DNA of 64,000 bases from Anas platyrhynchos (GCF_047663525.1 NC_092588.1:44398001-44462000), one strand, 5' to 3'; shown: positions 34,801 through 44,100, numbered from the stretch's first letter. Translations and numbers: made by a program. The notes: generated by a model from the letters alone, not told the origin.

Positions 34801-37482
34801 TCTCTAATCAGCACTCACAGATCAATCTGCATTAGTGTTCAAGCTCCTCTGACTACCAAAACCAGAGGGGCAGTGCTGAGGTAAGGTTGCAGCCATCTCT
34901 GCCCCACCCTATCTTCTGTTCTTGGGGAAGAGGGGAAAGGAGGTGCAGGAAAAACATAGCACATGAATTCTTCTCAACCACGTAAGCCCTGTATTATATT
35001 ATGTGGAATATTATATGCCTTAGTCTCAAAACCAATACCCTGAACTTTGAATGCTTTTCCTCCCCCATATTCTGAAATACATAGGATAACAGACGTTTCT
35101 ATTTCCCAAAGAACTAATGTTCTGTGAACCTTCTACCCAAAAAAAGGGAAGTGACATACATATAATTACTGTGCAAATATTTACAATTTAGAAATAATTA
35201 AAAACATTAAAATAAGCAGTTGAGATTTTTCCCTCTAAACAAATTAGCAGTATTTCAAATTCACAAAACCTGCAGTTTCGTTACAAAATGCAGCAATACT
35301 GTCTTCTAATGGGTATGAAAGACAGAGACAATGTGCTAGCCTCTCTGAAAACTCTCATAGTGCTAAGGACTTCCTTGTGCAGACATCTCTCTCTTTGATA
35401 AACCAAGAACTGCATGCTAGGAGGGAATTTCACCCCACCAACCCGGTAAGAATTCAAATTTTTACTCCATTTTGGCATTTCAGGAAGCCATTCTGCTCCA
35501 TAACCCACTTATAATTCTTCTCCCACTTTCCAGCACACTGCTGACCTACACAATTCCCCTCCAAGAAAATTGCCAGGGTGGCTGTTGGGTTTTATTTTAG
35601 GACAGTATTTGATCTTCTTTCTCTCTATTGTACACAGTAACATTTCCAGGAACAAATTCCTGGGAAACCATCACGTCTGCAAGTTGACACACTTAGATTA
35701 GCAGCGTAAGATTTCCTATTGCCCTTTCCTTTACCATTTTATGTGTTCACTACCCCAGTAAGACCGGCACAGGACAGCAGCATTCTGAACTGTATTTGAG
35801 AAGTATCAGAGACAAAATGTTGTAGAGTTTTTATTTGTTTAAGCTGGATTAGTTCACAACAACTGCATACACAGGGCAGCACGCCATTGAACAGGAGCTG
35901 GAACGAGCTGTAATCTCACAAACTTATCTAACTACTGAAGGTTTTTGGATTGTAAAACTACAGCTTGAAAGGGCTGACTGCAGTATATACATCTCAGATA
36001 GCAAGAAAGACCAGTTTAGGTGATCATGGTGTGTTTTGTTTTTAAATGTTCGTCAGGCCCAAGTAACCGACCCCAAGAATTCTGTTGGTGCATTCTGTTG
36101 TTTTCATTTCTCTGCTGGTACAAAGAAAACTGAACAAACATCTAACTCAATAGCAAAATGAAGTCAGTTAAGAGAGTCTAGTTATTAGAGGCTCTGACTC
36201 TGAACAAGGTACAGTGCAAATGCTGCTAAGACAATATCCAGTGAAGAAGAAACATTTAAATGATTCTGCAGTAAAACTCCAGCTACACCTATTATGTGTG
36301 TTAATAGTTCTATTATAAAAACGTGGAAATGGCACTTTGCTTTCTAAACCATAAGCCAAGTGGTTGTATTTACAGTCTATTATGATATTACACAAGTGTC
36401 TTGGAGAACTAAGATGTCTAAATGGACCCTAGCAGCATCATTCCATCACAGGAATGAATTAGGTAAGTATGGGTGAAGTAGCTGCACCCTGAAGTGGTTT
36501 AAAAGCTACACAGATTATGAACATGAGGAAGCTCAACAGCAGCCAGCAGGAAACAATTACTGCAGGGATTCAGCCACCTAAGCAGCGTGGACATTTCGTT
36601 GCAATGACTGCAGATAGGAGTTTTAAGCACTGAGGAAATACAGTGAGATGGCTACACAGATACTTTGGGAGTCAGGAGAAAGTGTCAACATTCCTTGGGA
36701 AAAAGGGCAAGCACAGCCTGGCCAACAGACACACAACACAGTGAAATACGGAGCACCACACAGATTATCTCAGGGCTAACGCTGACTTGTCCTGAAAGGC
36801 TCATTCAGCGAGAAGAAGCCCGATGCCCTCCCAGAAACAACATCAGAGCGACCTAAGCAAACAGCACGTTGACTAGCGCTTTGTGATGTGTGTTTGTTAA
36901 AGCCCGGCCCAGGCTCGCAGTTGCCCTATGCAGCATTTCTCACGCAGCTCGCCTCCCCGCTGCAGCAGCGCTTTCAGCAGCGGCAGCCAAGCGACCGCCC
37001 AGCCTGCGGGGAGAGTCCCGGTGACAGACGAACATGACGGGTATTGTAACCCACTCCCCAGCTGCCATTCACGCCTGCTTTATCACCGCAGCACCGACCT
37101 ACCTCTGGCCGCCGGCTGAACCTTCTAGAGCGCTGGCAGCCGGCGGAACAAAGATGCCAGGCGAACACCGGCCGGCAGCGCCCCGCTGGCCGCTCGCAGC
37201 CCTCAGGAGCCGGGGAGGGGCTGGGGGGTGCCTGGGGGTGCCTGGGGGTGCCTGGGGGTGCCCAGGGGGTGCTGAGGGGATGCTGAGGGGTCGCGGATCC
37301 CCCCCCCCCCTCCCCGCCTCATCCCCTCAGAGGGGACCACCCCACTCCCCCCCTGCCCAGGACTCACCGATGCCGGGGGCCACATAGATGAAGTAGAGGC
37401 AGGAGGAGGAGAAGGAGAAGAAGAAGATGAAGGCGAGCATGGAGCGATTGGAGACCCGCAGCGCCTTGCGGAGCACGGGCAT
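17010..37482 (-). CDS. B4GALT6: Beta-1,4-galactosyltransferase 6 (lactosylceramide synthase), complete, nine coding exons
   Basis: A type II Golgi glycosyltransferase (GT7) that transfers galactose from UDP-Gal to glucosylceramide. Nine minus-strand exons (115, 117, 114, 125, 117, 188, 123, 102 and 148 nt) sum to 1149 nt, giving 382 aa, the human length. Residues 1-13 are cytosolic and 14-35 form the membrane anchor ([19 protein letters not shown]). The stem with N-glycosylation sequons runs to about 115. The catalytic domain holds PFRNRHEHL (163-171), [10 protein letters not shown] (202-211), the metal-binding DVD (228-230), WGWGGEDDD (288-296) and HHHRGE (323-328). Every intron is GT-AG. 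The start [14 protein letters not shown] matches the vertebrate N-terminus and is the first ATG in frame. Synteny with TTR supports B4GALT6 rather than B4GALT5. Oddity: Cys88 in the stem, where human has Tyr. Confidence 0.98.
17158..18330 (-). other. B4GALT6: B4GALT6 intron 8
   Basis: 1,173 bp, donor GTAAGAAA, acceptor CTACAG. It contains a 29-base T run at 17485-17513 and no gene. Confidence 0.9.
18331..18432 (-). CDS. B4GALT6: B4GALT6 exon 8
   Basis: 102 nt encoding [19 protein letters not shown] then [14 protein letters not shown] (residues 300-334). One of the histidines at 323-325 probably corresponds to the metal-ligand His of B4GALT1. Confidence 0.97.
18433..19349 (-). other. B4GALT6: B4GALT6 intron 7
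   Basis: 917 bp, donor GTGAGTG, acceptor ACTGTAG. It carries a short CR1 tail close to its 3' end. Confidence 0.9.
18470..18532 (-). mobile_element. CR1 LINE 3' tail fragment
   Basis: The minus strand reads GGGCTTGATGATCCTGAAGG then TCTTTTCCAACATGAGTGATTC and ends in ATTCTATAATTCT, the diverged CR1 terminal octamers. About 60 bp, 5' truncated, in B4GALT6 intron 7 and in the same sense as the gene. Confidence 0.8.
19350..19472 (-). CDS. B4GALT6: B4GALT6 exon 7
   Basis: 123 nt encoding [20 protein letters not shown] then [20 protein letters not shown] (residues 259-300). It holds the conserved WGWGGEDDD motif that lines the acceptor and donor site. Acceptor TTTTCAG, donor GTGAGTG. Confidence 0.98.
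19473..20103 (-). other. B4GALT6: B4GALT6 intron 6
   Basis: 631 bp. A 30-base A run (plus strand) at 19852-19881 is its only notable content. Confidence 0.9.
20104..20291 (-). CDS. B4GALT6: B4GALT6 exon 6
   Basis: 188 nt encoding [20 protein letters not shown] through [20 protein letters not shown] to KYMY and two bases of Ile259. It holds the DVD metal/UDP site at residues 228-230. Donor GTAAGT. Confidence 0.98.
20292..21546 (-). other. B4GALT6: B4GALT6 intron 5
   Basis: 1,255 bp, donor GTAACA (weaker than the other donors), acceptor TTTGAAG. No repeat family recognised; a short (TTG)n run lies at 21318-21336. Confidence 0.88.
21547..21663 (-). CDS. B4GALT6: B4GALT6 exon 5
   Basis: 117 nt, exactly 39 codons: [20 protein letters not shown] then [19 protein letters not shown] (158-196). 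It carries the nucleotide-sugar-binding PFRNR motif. Confidence 0.98.
21664..22131 (-). other. B4GALT6: B4GALT6 intron 4
   Basis: 468 bp, donor GTGAGATA, acceptor TTTTTTTGAAG. Nothing else seen. Confidence 0.9.
22132..22256 (-). CDS. B4GALT6: B4GALT6 exon 4
   Basis: 125 nt encoding [20 protein letters not shown] through [14 protein letters not shown] (116-157). Cys152 is a conserved disulfide cysteine of the family. Acceptor TATTTAG. Confidence 0.97.
22257..26126 (-). other. B4GALT6: B4GALT6 intron 3
   Basis: 3,870 bp, donor GTAAGT, acceptor TATTTAG. It contains an internally deleted CR1 at 22395-23235; the rest is AT-rich and featureless. Confidence 0.88.
22395..23235 (-). mobile_element. 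CR1 LINE, internally deleted (endonuclease start joined to reverse transcriptase end)
   Basis: Read on the minus strand. From 23235 to about 23080 the sequence encodes the start of the CR1 ORF2 APE-type endonuclease ([15 protein letters not shown]..., then [10 protein letters not shown]). It then passes directly, near 23040, into the C-terminal reverse-transcriptase region (GKEWLESC.., ..QCAQ..., then [20 protein letters not shown] and [13 protein letters not shown]). The stretch in between, most of endonuclease plus RT palm including the catalytic FADD, is missing. Several in-frame stops show it is dead. The 3' tail is shortened and ends near GATTCTATGAATTG. It lies in B4GALT6 intron 3. Confidence 0.88.
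26127..26240 (-). CDS. B4GALT6: B4GALT6 exon 3
   Basis: 114 nt encoding [20 protein letters not shown] then [18 protein letters not shown] (78-116), the stem region. Sequons NSS and NFT are visible. Cys88 is an extra cysteine relative to human (Tyr). Acceptor CTTTTTAAG. Confidence 0.96.
   Translation of the reverse strand: MILKETILVTVLLKQQCIFQKTSLTLLTRLVQRSCLT
26241..26604 (-). other. B4GALT6: B4GALT6 intron 2
   Basis: 364 bp, donor GTAAGAAT, acceptor TTTTTAAG. Nothing else seen. Confidence 0.9.
26605..26721 (-). CDS. B4GALT6: B4GALT6 exon 2
   Basis: 117 nt encoding [20 protein letters not shown] then [19 protein letters not shown] (39-77). Nearly identical to the human stem. Acceptor TTTTATCAG. 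Confidence 0.97.
27513..27517. repeat. Left target-site duplication of the LTR
   Basis: TCAGG immediately outside the TG end of the LTR, repeated exactly at 27994-27998 on the other side. A 5-bp duplication is what retroviral integrases of this class leave. Confidence 0.85.
27518..27993 (-). mobile_element. Solo LTR of an avian ERVL-type endogenous retrovirus
   Basis: 476-bp non-coding element in B4GALT6 intron 1, running TG...CA. On the minus strand it opens TGTTCTGGGTCTGGCTTGGG, the variant of the common avian LTR start TGTGCTGGTTTTGGCTGGG. It includes CTCAGCAACAAAAT and the LTR motif AAACTGTCTTAATCTTAACC, followed by CCCCATCCCACTGGGGG, all familiar from this family. The AATAAA-like signal ATTAAACTGTC (27650-27665, minus) is where LTR polyadenylation would occur. 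No internal viral genes are present. Family name assigned from memory. Confidence 0.85.
27994..27998. repeat. Right target-site duplication of the LTR
   Basis: TCAGG directly after the CA end, identical to 27513-27517. Confidence 0.85.
31509..31550. repeat. 21-bp perfect tandem duplication
   Basis: AAGCAGATTTAATAAATAACT twice in a row (one further residue shared), in B4GALT6 intron 1. Confidence 0.9.
32313..32372 (+). mobile_element. CR1 LINE 3' tail fragment
   Basis: AGTTGGACTCAATGATCCTC then GTGGTTCCCTTCCAACTCAGG, the standard CR1 3' end, about 60 bp and 5' truncated, antisense to B4GALT6 in intron 1. Confidence 0.85.
33205..33455 (+). mobile_element. CR1 LINE 3' end fragment
   Basis: Diverged CR1 3' region: GGGAACAAGTTGCCCAGAGG, then CTCAACTGGACATGGTCCTG, then GGTTGGATCAGATGACTTCC, ending at ATTGTTCTGTGATC. 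Plus orientation, in B4GALT6 intron 1, followed by an A-rich tract at 33488-33510. Confidence 0.8.
37231..37260. repeat. 10-bp G-rich minisatellite
   Basis: CCTGGGGGTG three times exactly, flanked by degenerate copies on both sides (37220-37272), at the start of B4GALT6 intron 1. The plus strand has four or more closely spaced G runs, so it could form a G-quadruplex. Confidence 0.88.
37368..37482 (-). CDS. B4GALT6: B4GALT6 exon 1 (start, membrane anchor)
   Basis: 115 nt from ATG (37482-37480) to a GTGAGTCC donor. It encodes [20 protein letters not shown] then [18 protein letters not shown], i.e. a basic cytosolic tail followed by the signal-anchor. The frame stays open upstream without an ATG; the purine-rich tract at 37571-37608 is 5' UTR. 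Confidence 0.97.
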
Positions 37483-37570
37483 CCTTCCTCCCTGCCTTCC
37501 TCCCTGCCTCCCTGGGGCACAGCCGGCTCCCCCCCTCCGCCTCTCCCCGCCAGCGGGGGACGGTGCCCAG

Positions 37571-37608
37571 GAGGAGGAGGAGGAGGAAGAGGAGGAAGAG
37601 GAGGAAGG
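37571..37608. repeat. GAGGA purine tract in B4GALT6 5' UTR
   Basis: GGAGGAGGAGGAGGAAGAGG-type repeat, pyrimidine-rich on the B4GALT6 RNA strand, about 90-125 bases upstream of its ATG. A simple repeat, potentially variable. Confidence 0.8.
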
Positions 37609-37978
37609 GCAGCGGCGCTTCACGGCCGGCCCGGCCGCCCCCGCCTTGGCGCTGCGCCTCCGCTGCCGAGCAGGTGGCGGCCGGAGCCGCCGCCGTCTCC
37701 TCCCTCCCCCCCTCCCCTCTTTTACCCCGGCCCTAGCGCTGCCAAGGGGCTCGGGGGCCGCTCACGCCGCCGGGCGCCGCGGCCGCCCGCTGTCCCCTGA
37801 CGGGCAGCGGCGGCAGCAGCATCCCCGCTGCGGGACGGGCACCGCGCCCCGCCCCGCCCCGCCCCGCGGAGCCGCGGCTACTGCGGCGGTTGGAGCGTGC
37901 GCGAGCCCCGGCGCGGCAGCGGCAGCAGCAGCGGCAGCAGCAGACTGCAGAGCGGAGGGGGGCCGGGAGGGCGCCGGC

Positions 37979-37979
<1 letters not shown>

Positions 37980-38010
<31 letters not shown>
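37980..38010. repeat. (CTG)10 / (CAG)10 trinucleotide tract
   Basis: Ten uninterrupted CTG units on the plus strand, thus CAG on the B4GALT6 sense strand, about 500 bases upstream of its ATG. Interrupted GCAGCAGCGGCAGCAGC lies nearby at 37917-37943. Homopolymeric Ala/Gln/Cys frames read from it are not evidence of protein. Confidence 0.92.
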
Positions 38011-38019
38011 GGCTGCGGC

Positions 38020-38063
38020 CCAATGGGGAGGCAGGGAGATGCTAAACCCGCCCTCCCCATTGG
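38020..38063. promoter_or_regulatory. Inverted repeat with two opposed CCAAT boxes
   Basis: CCAATGGGGAGG (38020-38031) and its exact reverse complement CCTCCCCATTGG (38052-38063), separated by 20 bp. Each arm ends in an NF-Y-type CCAAT pentamer pointing outward in opposite senses. Such pairs are typical of bidirectional CpG promoters. Confidence 0.75.
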
Positions 38064-38143
38064 CTGGCGCGGGAGCTGGGGGGGGCGCGGGGCTGCTGGA
38101 TGGGGGCCGCCAGGGTACCCCCACACACACACGCACCGGGCGT

Positions 38144-38149
38144 CACGTG
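38144..38149. promoter_or_regulatory. CACGTG E-box
   Basis: GTCACGTGGC palindromic core in the CpG island between the CCAAT pair and the divergent ATG at 38208. It is a USF/MYC/TFEB-class site by sequence; occupancy unknown. Confidence 0.5.
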
Positions 38150-38207
38150 GCGGCGCGGCGGGAAAAGCCGTTGGGGCTTGAGGGGGCTGTGAGGGGTCTG
38201 TGAGGGG

Positions 38208-38636
38208 ATGGCGGCGGCGGTGGTGGAGGGGGTGCCCGGCGAGGCGGGCGGCACCTTCGCCCTGCCCCTCCGGCTCGGCCCGGCGTGCCCGAGCGCCCCT
38301 GAGGCGGCAGCAGCAGCGTCGGGTTCCACGGGAATCCGTCTCTGTGTCGTTAAAATATGTTCCGTTTCTTCAGGCAAAAAGCACAGAAATAGGGAATTAC
38401 CCCCCTTCCAAGTACAATTTTGCCTCAGTCACTGTACTCCCAGTATGGTTTTTATGCAACAGCCCTTGCTGATAACTTCATTTTGTTTCAGACGTATCAA
38501 GACAGTCATGTTGTTCACCCACCACCTCTCATGGGCACCTGGATTTTATCCTTCGGACTGTAGGGACAGCCTTATCGCTTCCTCCATTTCAGTCACAAGC
38601 AAACTTCTTCCAAACAATTTGCAGGCTTCCGTATGA
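38208..38636 (+). other. Divergent open reading frame from the CpG island (142 codons), unknown
   Basis: Starts with a well-placed ATG (GGGGATGG) about 150 bp beyond the CCAAT pair and heads away from B4GALT6. It encodes MAAAVVEGVPGEAGGTFALP then alanine-rich sequence, later becoming ordinary AT-rich-derived residues without repeats. I recognise no family. The first about 45 codons are CpG-island composition and the remainder looks like translated non-coding DNA, so a divergent non-coding transcript or first exon is more likely than a real 142-aa protein. Confidence 0.25.
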
Positions 38637-38639
38637 GTA

Positions 38640-40738
38640 TTTTTGTATCATATGTATAAAAACCCAAAGTCAAGACGTGAACATCAGCACTAGACATACG
38701 AAGTTATTGGTTAATCAGTGAAATAATGATGCAGATAGGTGATAGTAATAAGAAACCAAATATTGACGTAAAACACCTTTATTATACAGCCAAAAGATGC
38801 TACTCTATCCTCCAGCATTGCTAGATGTCGAAAGGGGACATTTCTCTGTGCAGTAGGATACAGTATGCACAGTAACAATTTGTAGCCACAGAGGAATTTC
38901 CTGGTTGTCCCTCTGATGCAGAGCAGAGACACAGGAATTTCCCAGTAAGTGTTTCCATAAGAGAGAGAGGAATCTGCTCCATCAGCCCTGGAACAGACTT
39001 GTCAGTAATATTCTGATGAATGTTATTGTGATGGGTATTGGATAGATGGATGGATTGGGTGATTCATTTTGTCACTAAATTGTTTCTGAAATGTCAGTAG
39101 CAGCTGTGCAATTGATTTATGCCATTGTTTTATTGAGCAGGGTATAAAACAACACTGTACTATATATGCATGGTTTAAATTTGAAGCTTCAGCTGGCTGT
39201 AATATAGAGGGTCCCTGTGGGCATGAACTCAGTTTTATGAAGAAAAAACATATTGTATCTTTATGTGTTGTTACTGTCTCACATTAAAGTAGAATCTATT
39301 TTAGACGCATTATTACTTGTCATGCTTCTCTGTTATTGTACTTCTGTGTTTTATTTTTTATATATATATATTGATTTAGAAGATCTTTTTCCATTCTGTA
39401 AACATAGAGAAGGGCAATAGAATATCAGTACAATGAGTCTTGCAGAATCCCAAATCTTGTCAGAGACAAGAGTGAGTTTTATACTACTTGAAATATTAAG
39501 ATTAACCCTAACTTTTGTGTGGAGGAACATCAAGTGGTGCTGTGCGAATCATTGGCTTTGCATAACTAAAAGCAAGTGGCATGTCTTCAGCTCAACTGTA
39601 TTACTGGTGTTTTAACTGTTTAGACCACTAAGAACAATTTACAAGACTTTAAATGCAACTGTAATGAGCTTGAGAAAACCTGTGGAATAATAACTTAAAT
39701 GTGTAGAGATATATGTGGAAGAATGTCAAAATGGAAGTTCAGGAGATGGATGTATCACGTTTAATTGAATCTCCAGCAGCAGAACACTGCAGGAGCAGCA
39801 GCATGACTCATACACAGTAATAGGAGGTGGCTAGGCCCAGGTACCAGCTCTGAAAAGAATACTTACAGCACTCTCCATCTTCTTTGAATATTAATTTCTT
39901 CATTGAAGAAAGCACTCCCCAATAATTTGACCACTTCTTTGAATAAGCCACAACACTGGAATTTAAGAAGGAGAAACAATATTAAGAAGGAGAAATTCCA
40001 TTGAATATATATTGGTCTTTGCTGTGTCTCATCCTGCAATTGAATGTTCACAGAAAAGTTCTTAAAGAATTTTAGCTTACTCTGGAAGAAGATTTAAAAA
40101 AAAAACAAACAAACAAACAAACAAAAAAAAACTTGCTTATTCCTGTTTGCTTATTCCTGTTTTCAATCTAACAATCTAAAAGTGAATTTTCTATGGATCG
40201 GCAAACATGAAATCAAACAAGATCTCACTATGGCAACAACTGCAATAGCATCAACAGCACCAAAGACACAATAATCAAGGTTCTTCTCAACACATCCCTC
40301 AATCATTCCAAAAGGTCATATTATATATAAAAGGTCATATTTATCCAATCCAACAAGTGATCCCACAGGAAGTATGAGTGAAACTGAACTAAGCAATGTA
40401 CAGCAGAATGGACTCACACTATCAAAAAATATATAAATGCCCAGTTCTTTTGGAAAGAACATCCTTTATGTCAAATATTTCAGCCCCTTTCCTATGGAGG
40501 AGGATACAAAGTACCTTCAAATTCCAAGTGCAAAATCATGGTAAACAATAACAACTCAAAACTTACCTTACATGTTAAGGCTCACACCTTTTTCTTTGTT
40601 TGTTTGTTTATTTTTTTGTTTGTTTTGTTTTTAGTTTGTTTGGTTTAGTTTGTTTTTGTTATTAACCCTGTTATTATTTTTTTTCTCTTTGGTTAGTAAA
40701 ATTAGGTCAAACTCAAGAAATTGTATTGTGTAGGTTTG
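38640..40738. other. Intergenic, nothing recognised
   Basis: AT-rich sequence upstream of B4GALT6. Short AT run at 39359-39370, an (AAAC)n patch at 40096-40130 and a 16-bp direct repeat (TTGCTTATTCCTGTTT, 40133-40160). No coding signature. Confidence 0.6.
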
Positions 40739-41190
40739 ACGTTGCTCCTCTGTACTCGTCATACATGTTCGGTTTTGGACCCCTCACTACAAGAAAGACA
40801 TTGAGGTGCTGGAGCATGTCCAAAGGAGGGCAACAAAGCTGGTAAAGGATCTAGAGAACAGGCCTTATGAGGAGCAACTGATTATGAGGAGCAAATGAGG
40901 GAGCTGGGGTTGTTTAGTCTGGAGGAGAGGAAGCTTAAGAGAGACCTTATTGCTCCCTACAACTACCTCAGGAGAGGTTGCAGTGGGGTGGGGGACGGTC
41001 TCTTCTCCTAAGCAAAAAGTGATGGGACAAGAGGAAGTAGCTTCAAGGGGAGGTTTAAGTTGGATATTAGGAAACATTTCTTCACTCAAAGGGTTCTGAA
41101 GCATTGTAACCTGACACATTCTGAAGCATTGAGCCTGACATAAGCATCAAGGGAGTTGTGGCAGAGGTTCCACTGGATGAGGAGGAAGAA
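40739..41190 (+). mobile_element. CR1 LINE fragment, end of reverse transcriptase and 3' region
   Basis: The plus strand shows TTTTGGACCCCTCACTACAA, then GGTGCTGGAGCATGTCCAAAG, then GAGCTGGGGTTGTTTAGTCT and GAAACATTTCTTCACTCAAAG, the standard CR1 ORF2 end (..[11 protein letters not shown]..). It is degraded by stops. A short internal duplication (TATGAGGAGCAA repeated at about 40867 and 40884) and loss of the terminal tail mark it as dead. Confidence 0.85.
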
Positions 41191-44100
41191 GGTAGTATTC
41201 TGCTTAAATAATTTGTTAGAGCTGGGGGTTCAAACAATAGATGTATGAATATGCTGTCCATATAACATCCAGTTTTGCATTCTGCAGTACTAATTTAAAG
41301 TCTTTTTTTTTTTTTTTTTTTTTCCTCCAGGTCATTTACTGCTGTATGTTTGTGTCATATCCAGTCTTTGAATCAGCTGTAGTCTTGTTATGAACTATTA
41401 ACTAGCTATTTTTATTTTGCAGTGTAATGATTCTGTCTTTAGTCTGTCTTCCCACTCCTATACTCATTGCCAATTTCTTTTACCTGGCCACTTCCATGTT
41501 GTATATTGTTGAGACAGAAAGATCGTGTGACTGCCATATTTTTTTCTTATCATTTATCCATTTAAAGAACTTTTTTTTTATTATTATTATTAACAATAGA
41601 ATATTAATGTACCACATAAATCTTGCAGCTTTTGCATTGTCATCTCTGTTTCTGCAAATTTAGTCATTAACACCAACACCATTGTCTCTTCCTTACACCC
41701 TACCTTTACATTTTAATAATCACGTTTATTTGCTTTCTGGTGACTGACACTTTCTCTTCATTTTCAGCTGAGCCATTCCAACTGACTTATTTAGGTTGTA
41801 GTTAATAGCCCATCAAGAAGAATGGTGCTTTCTCACACATTTCTAAGATTCTTTTTCCACTCAGCAGTGATTCCCCAAACAAGCCAGGTATACTGCAGCC
41901 AAGCCACAAGCTCCGAACAACCCCCCGATCCACATGAAAAACACACAGTTAGCTATCACCTCACCACAGGGGATTCCATGGAGTCTTCCGCATGGCTTGG
42001 CTTCTTAAACCTTTTGCCATTGAGGCTTTAGTTTTCTTCCTTGCCTTTTCTGCTTTCCTAAATGGTAGCAATAAAAAATGATAAATGGAGCGTAACATGA
42101 TTTCACTATTAATACTAATAGTTACTTTGTTAGTATTGTTCATAAGTACTTGTGTGTGTGTGTGTGTGTTTTATTTACTTACACTTAGCAGCCTGATTTT
42201 TTAAAATAATTTTTTTGTTGTGTAGGCCAGCAGTATTTCAAGATCTTGTGCAATAATTGAGGTGTAATCCTTATTGCAAGGTCAACAGGCAGTTAAAATG
42301 TTTTGGGTTAAAAGCTCAGAATAAGAAGCACAAGAAACTTTCTGACAGTTCCAAGAAAATTCACAGGCTGTGTGAGGTTATGGTAATTAAGATTTTTAAA
42401 GATTAAATCAAATTGTTTCAGGGTGACCTAGCAAGGAAAGTTAGTTGGCCCCTTTGTGGCACACAAACACATTAATCTCACACCAATACATACTGAGAAC
42501 TAGAGTAATGTACACGTGTTTGGGATCATGTGACCTTAATTTTCTTAAATCAGTTATAATCCCATTATTAAATCAAATGTCAGATTGGAAATATTATAAG
42601 AATGTGTTGGATTTTTTCTGTTAGTATAACTTTGTACATGAAACTTATTTCTTAATAATCACCATTTCTGAGTTCTCTATTCAAAAATCAATTTGTAAGT
42701 ATGTTGTAACTGATACCATAAGAAAGTATTACCCAGCAAGAGGGTCTTATGAACAAACCTATTTTCTCTCACAGATGCAACGAAAAAATGAAATATCAGG
42801 TATAACCTTGTATTCTTTACTTCAACATTCCTTCCTCTTTTATCTTCAATTATAGTAATAGATAATAACAACTAAGTTCATATTTCACTCATATTTAGTT
42901 TTTTAGTTGATATTGCTTTTTTGGTTTGAAGTAGATCCACATGCCATTTCCTATGAAAAGCCTCAATTCAGGAAAGAGTACGAAAGACAACTTTTTCTCA
43001 TGTTATTAATCTTGAGTCTATAGGTCACAAACATTGTCCATTCTAGAGCTAACCCATTTGACTCTTTATACAAGCACATACAGATGTGGCATGACAATTG
43101 TCAATTTTCATTAAGAGATTCACTAGGATCACATGCTGTTTTAACACTGCTGGTAACCCAAACTAAAATAATTTCAGTGATAGTTAAGAATAGCTAAGAA
43201 TGAAGTTAAAATATTCCTATGTAAGAATTCATAAAGAATTTTCTATCAACAGAAGATCAGTTGATCAACAGAAAAGCATTGGAATATACTAGCTTTGGTA
43301 AAACTTTTATTGGAAAATGTGTCTGAAGTTGAGGATGTCATTTCAGAGGATTTCAATTCTTAGTTCACTAATTTTGCAGGCGAGTATCCAACAGTAAACA
43401 TCTGGCAACAATTTGACAGTAATAGAATTTCAGAAAAAGACATCTGTTTGCATGGATGTGCATCCATTCCACTACAGAACGAGAGTGTTTTGCAGACTCT
43501 TGTTATTGCAGGGCTGAAGTTTGGTGTCCCCTAACTTTTGTCATGTTTATACTTTGATAGTGATAAGGAAGTCTTCCCTGTCTTATCTTTCCAATGATAG
43601 AGCAGTTGTGTTCAGTTTCTCAGAGTCATTTCAGAGCTGGTAGTTTTTATCACTAACAAACTTTTGTGGTATTGAAAGGGGCAAATAAAGGAAGACAAGG
43701 TAAATAAAAGAATTAATTGTTGCCTTTGGATTTACAGATAAGTCTTTTAACCAAATCATTAGGAACAGGTAGACATTTCAGGGTAGCATATGATCAAATA
43801 AGTAATCGTATCTTTACACATCAGCTAACTCTGTGGCTGTACATGCCTAACATTTGTACCCATAGCAAAAAAAAAAAACAGAGGAACCACAGAACATTTA
43901 ATCCTGTGCAGTCCTTTATTATTATAGACTTCTGCAATTATATAAAGGGTATAATTCCACCAAATAATCTTAGACTTTCTCACCTAACCACAGAGAGAAA
44001 GAAGTGCATAATCTACCTGCTATAGGTTTAAGGAACCTCAGTTATCTAGACTGTATTATGACAGTATATAAAATACCCAGAATCACAAATAATAATCTTC

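Larger units (their letters stand above)
26722..37367 (-). other. B4GALT6: B4GALT6 intron 1 (10.6 kb)
   Basis: Donor GTGAGTCC, acceptor TTTTATCAG. It contains a solo LTR (27518-27993), CR1 tails (32313-32372, 33205-33455), a 21-bp tandem duplication (31509-31550) and several poly-A/T tracts. The GC content rises steeply above about 36.9 kb into the CpG island. No other gene was recognised. Confidence 0.9.
36895..38340. promoter_or_regulatory. B4GALT6: CpG island and promoter region of B4GALT6
   Basis: GC- and CpG-rich block, unlike the AT-rich remainder, spanning the first coding exon and its upstream flank. It has Sp1-type GC boxes (repeated CCGCCCC at 37848-37866), no evident TATA box and two opposed CCAAT boxes, so it looks like a housekeeping-type dispersed promoter. 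The exact start site cannot be read from sequence. Confidence 0.85.

Noticed and set aside
37483..37623. N-terminal serine-rich extension of B4GALT6
   Set aside because: The frame is open upstream of the conserved ATG, but the apparent start is GTG and the serines come from the GAGGA/TCCTC simple repeat. The conserved vertebrate N-terminus begins at 37482.
37427..38203. 258-codon plus-strand frame and overlapping minus-strand frames in the CpG island
   Set aside because: GC-rich, low-complexity Glu/Ala/Pro/Cys runs open in several frames on both strands at once; this reflects composition and repeats, and the plus frame overlaps B4GALT6 exon 1 antisense.
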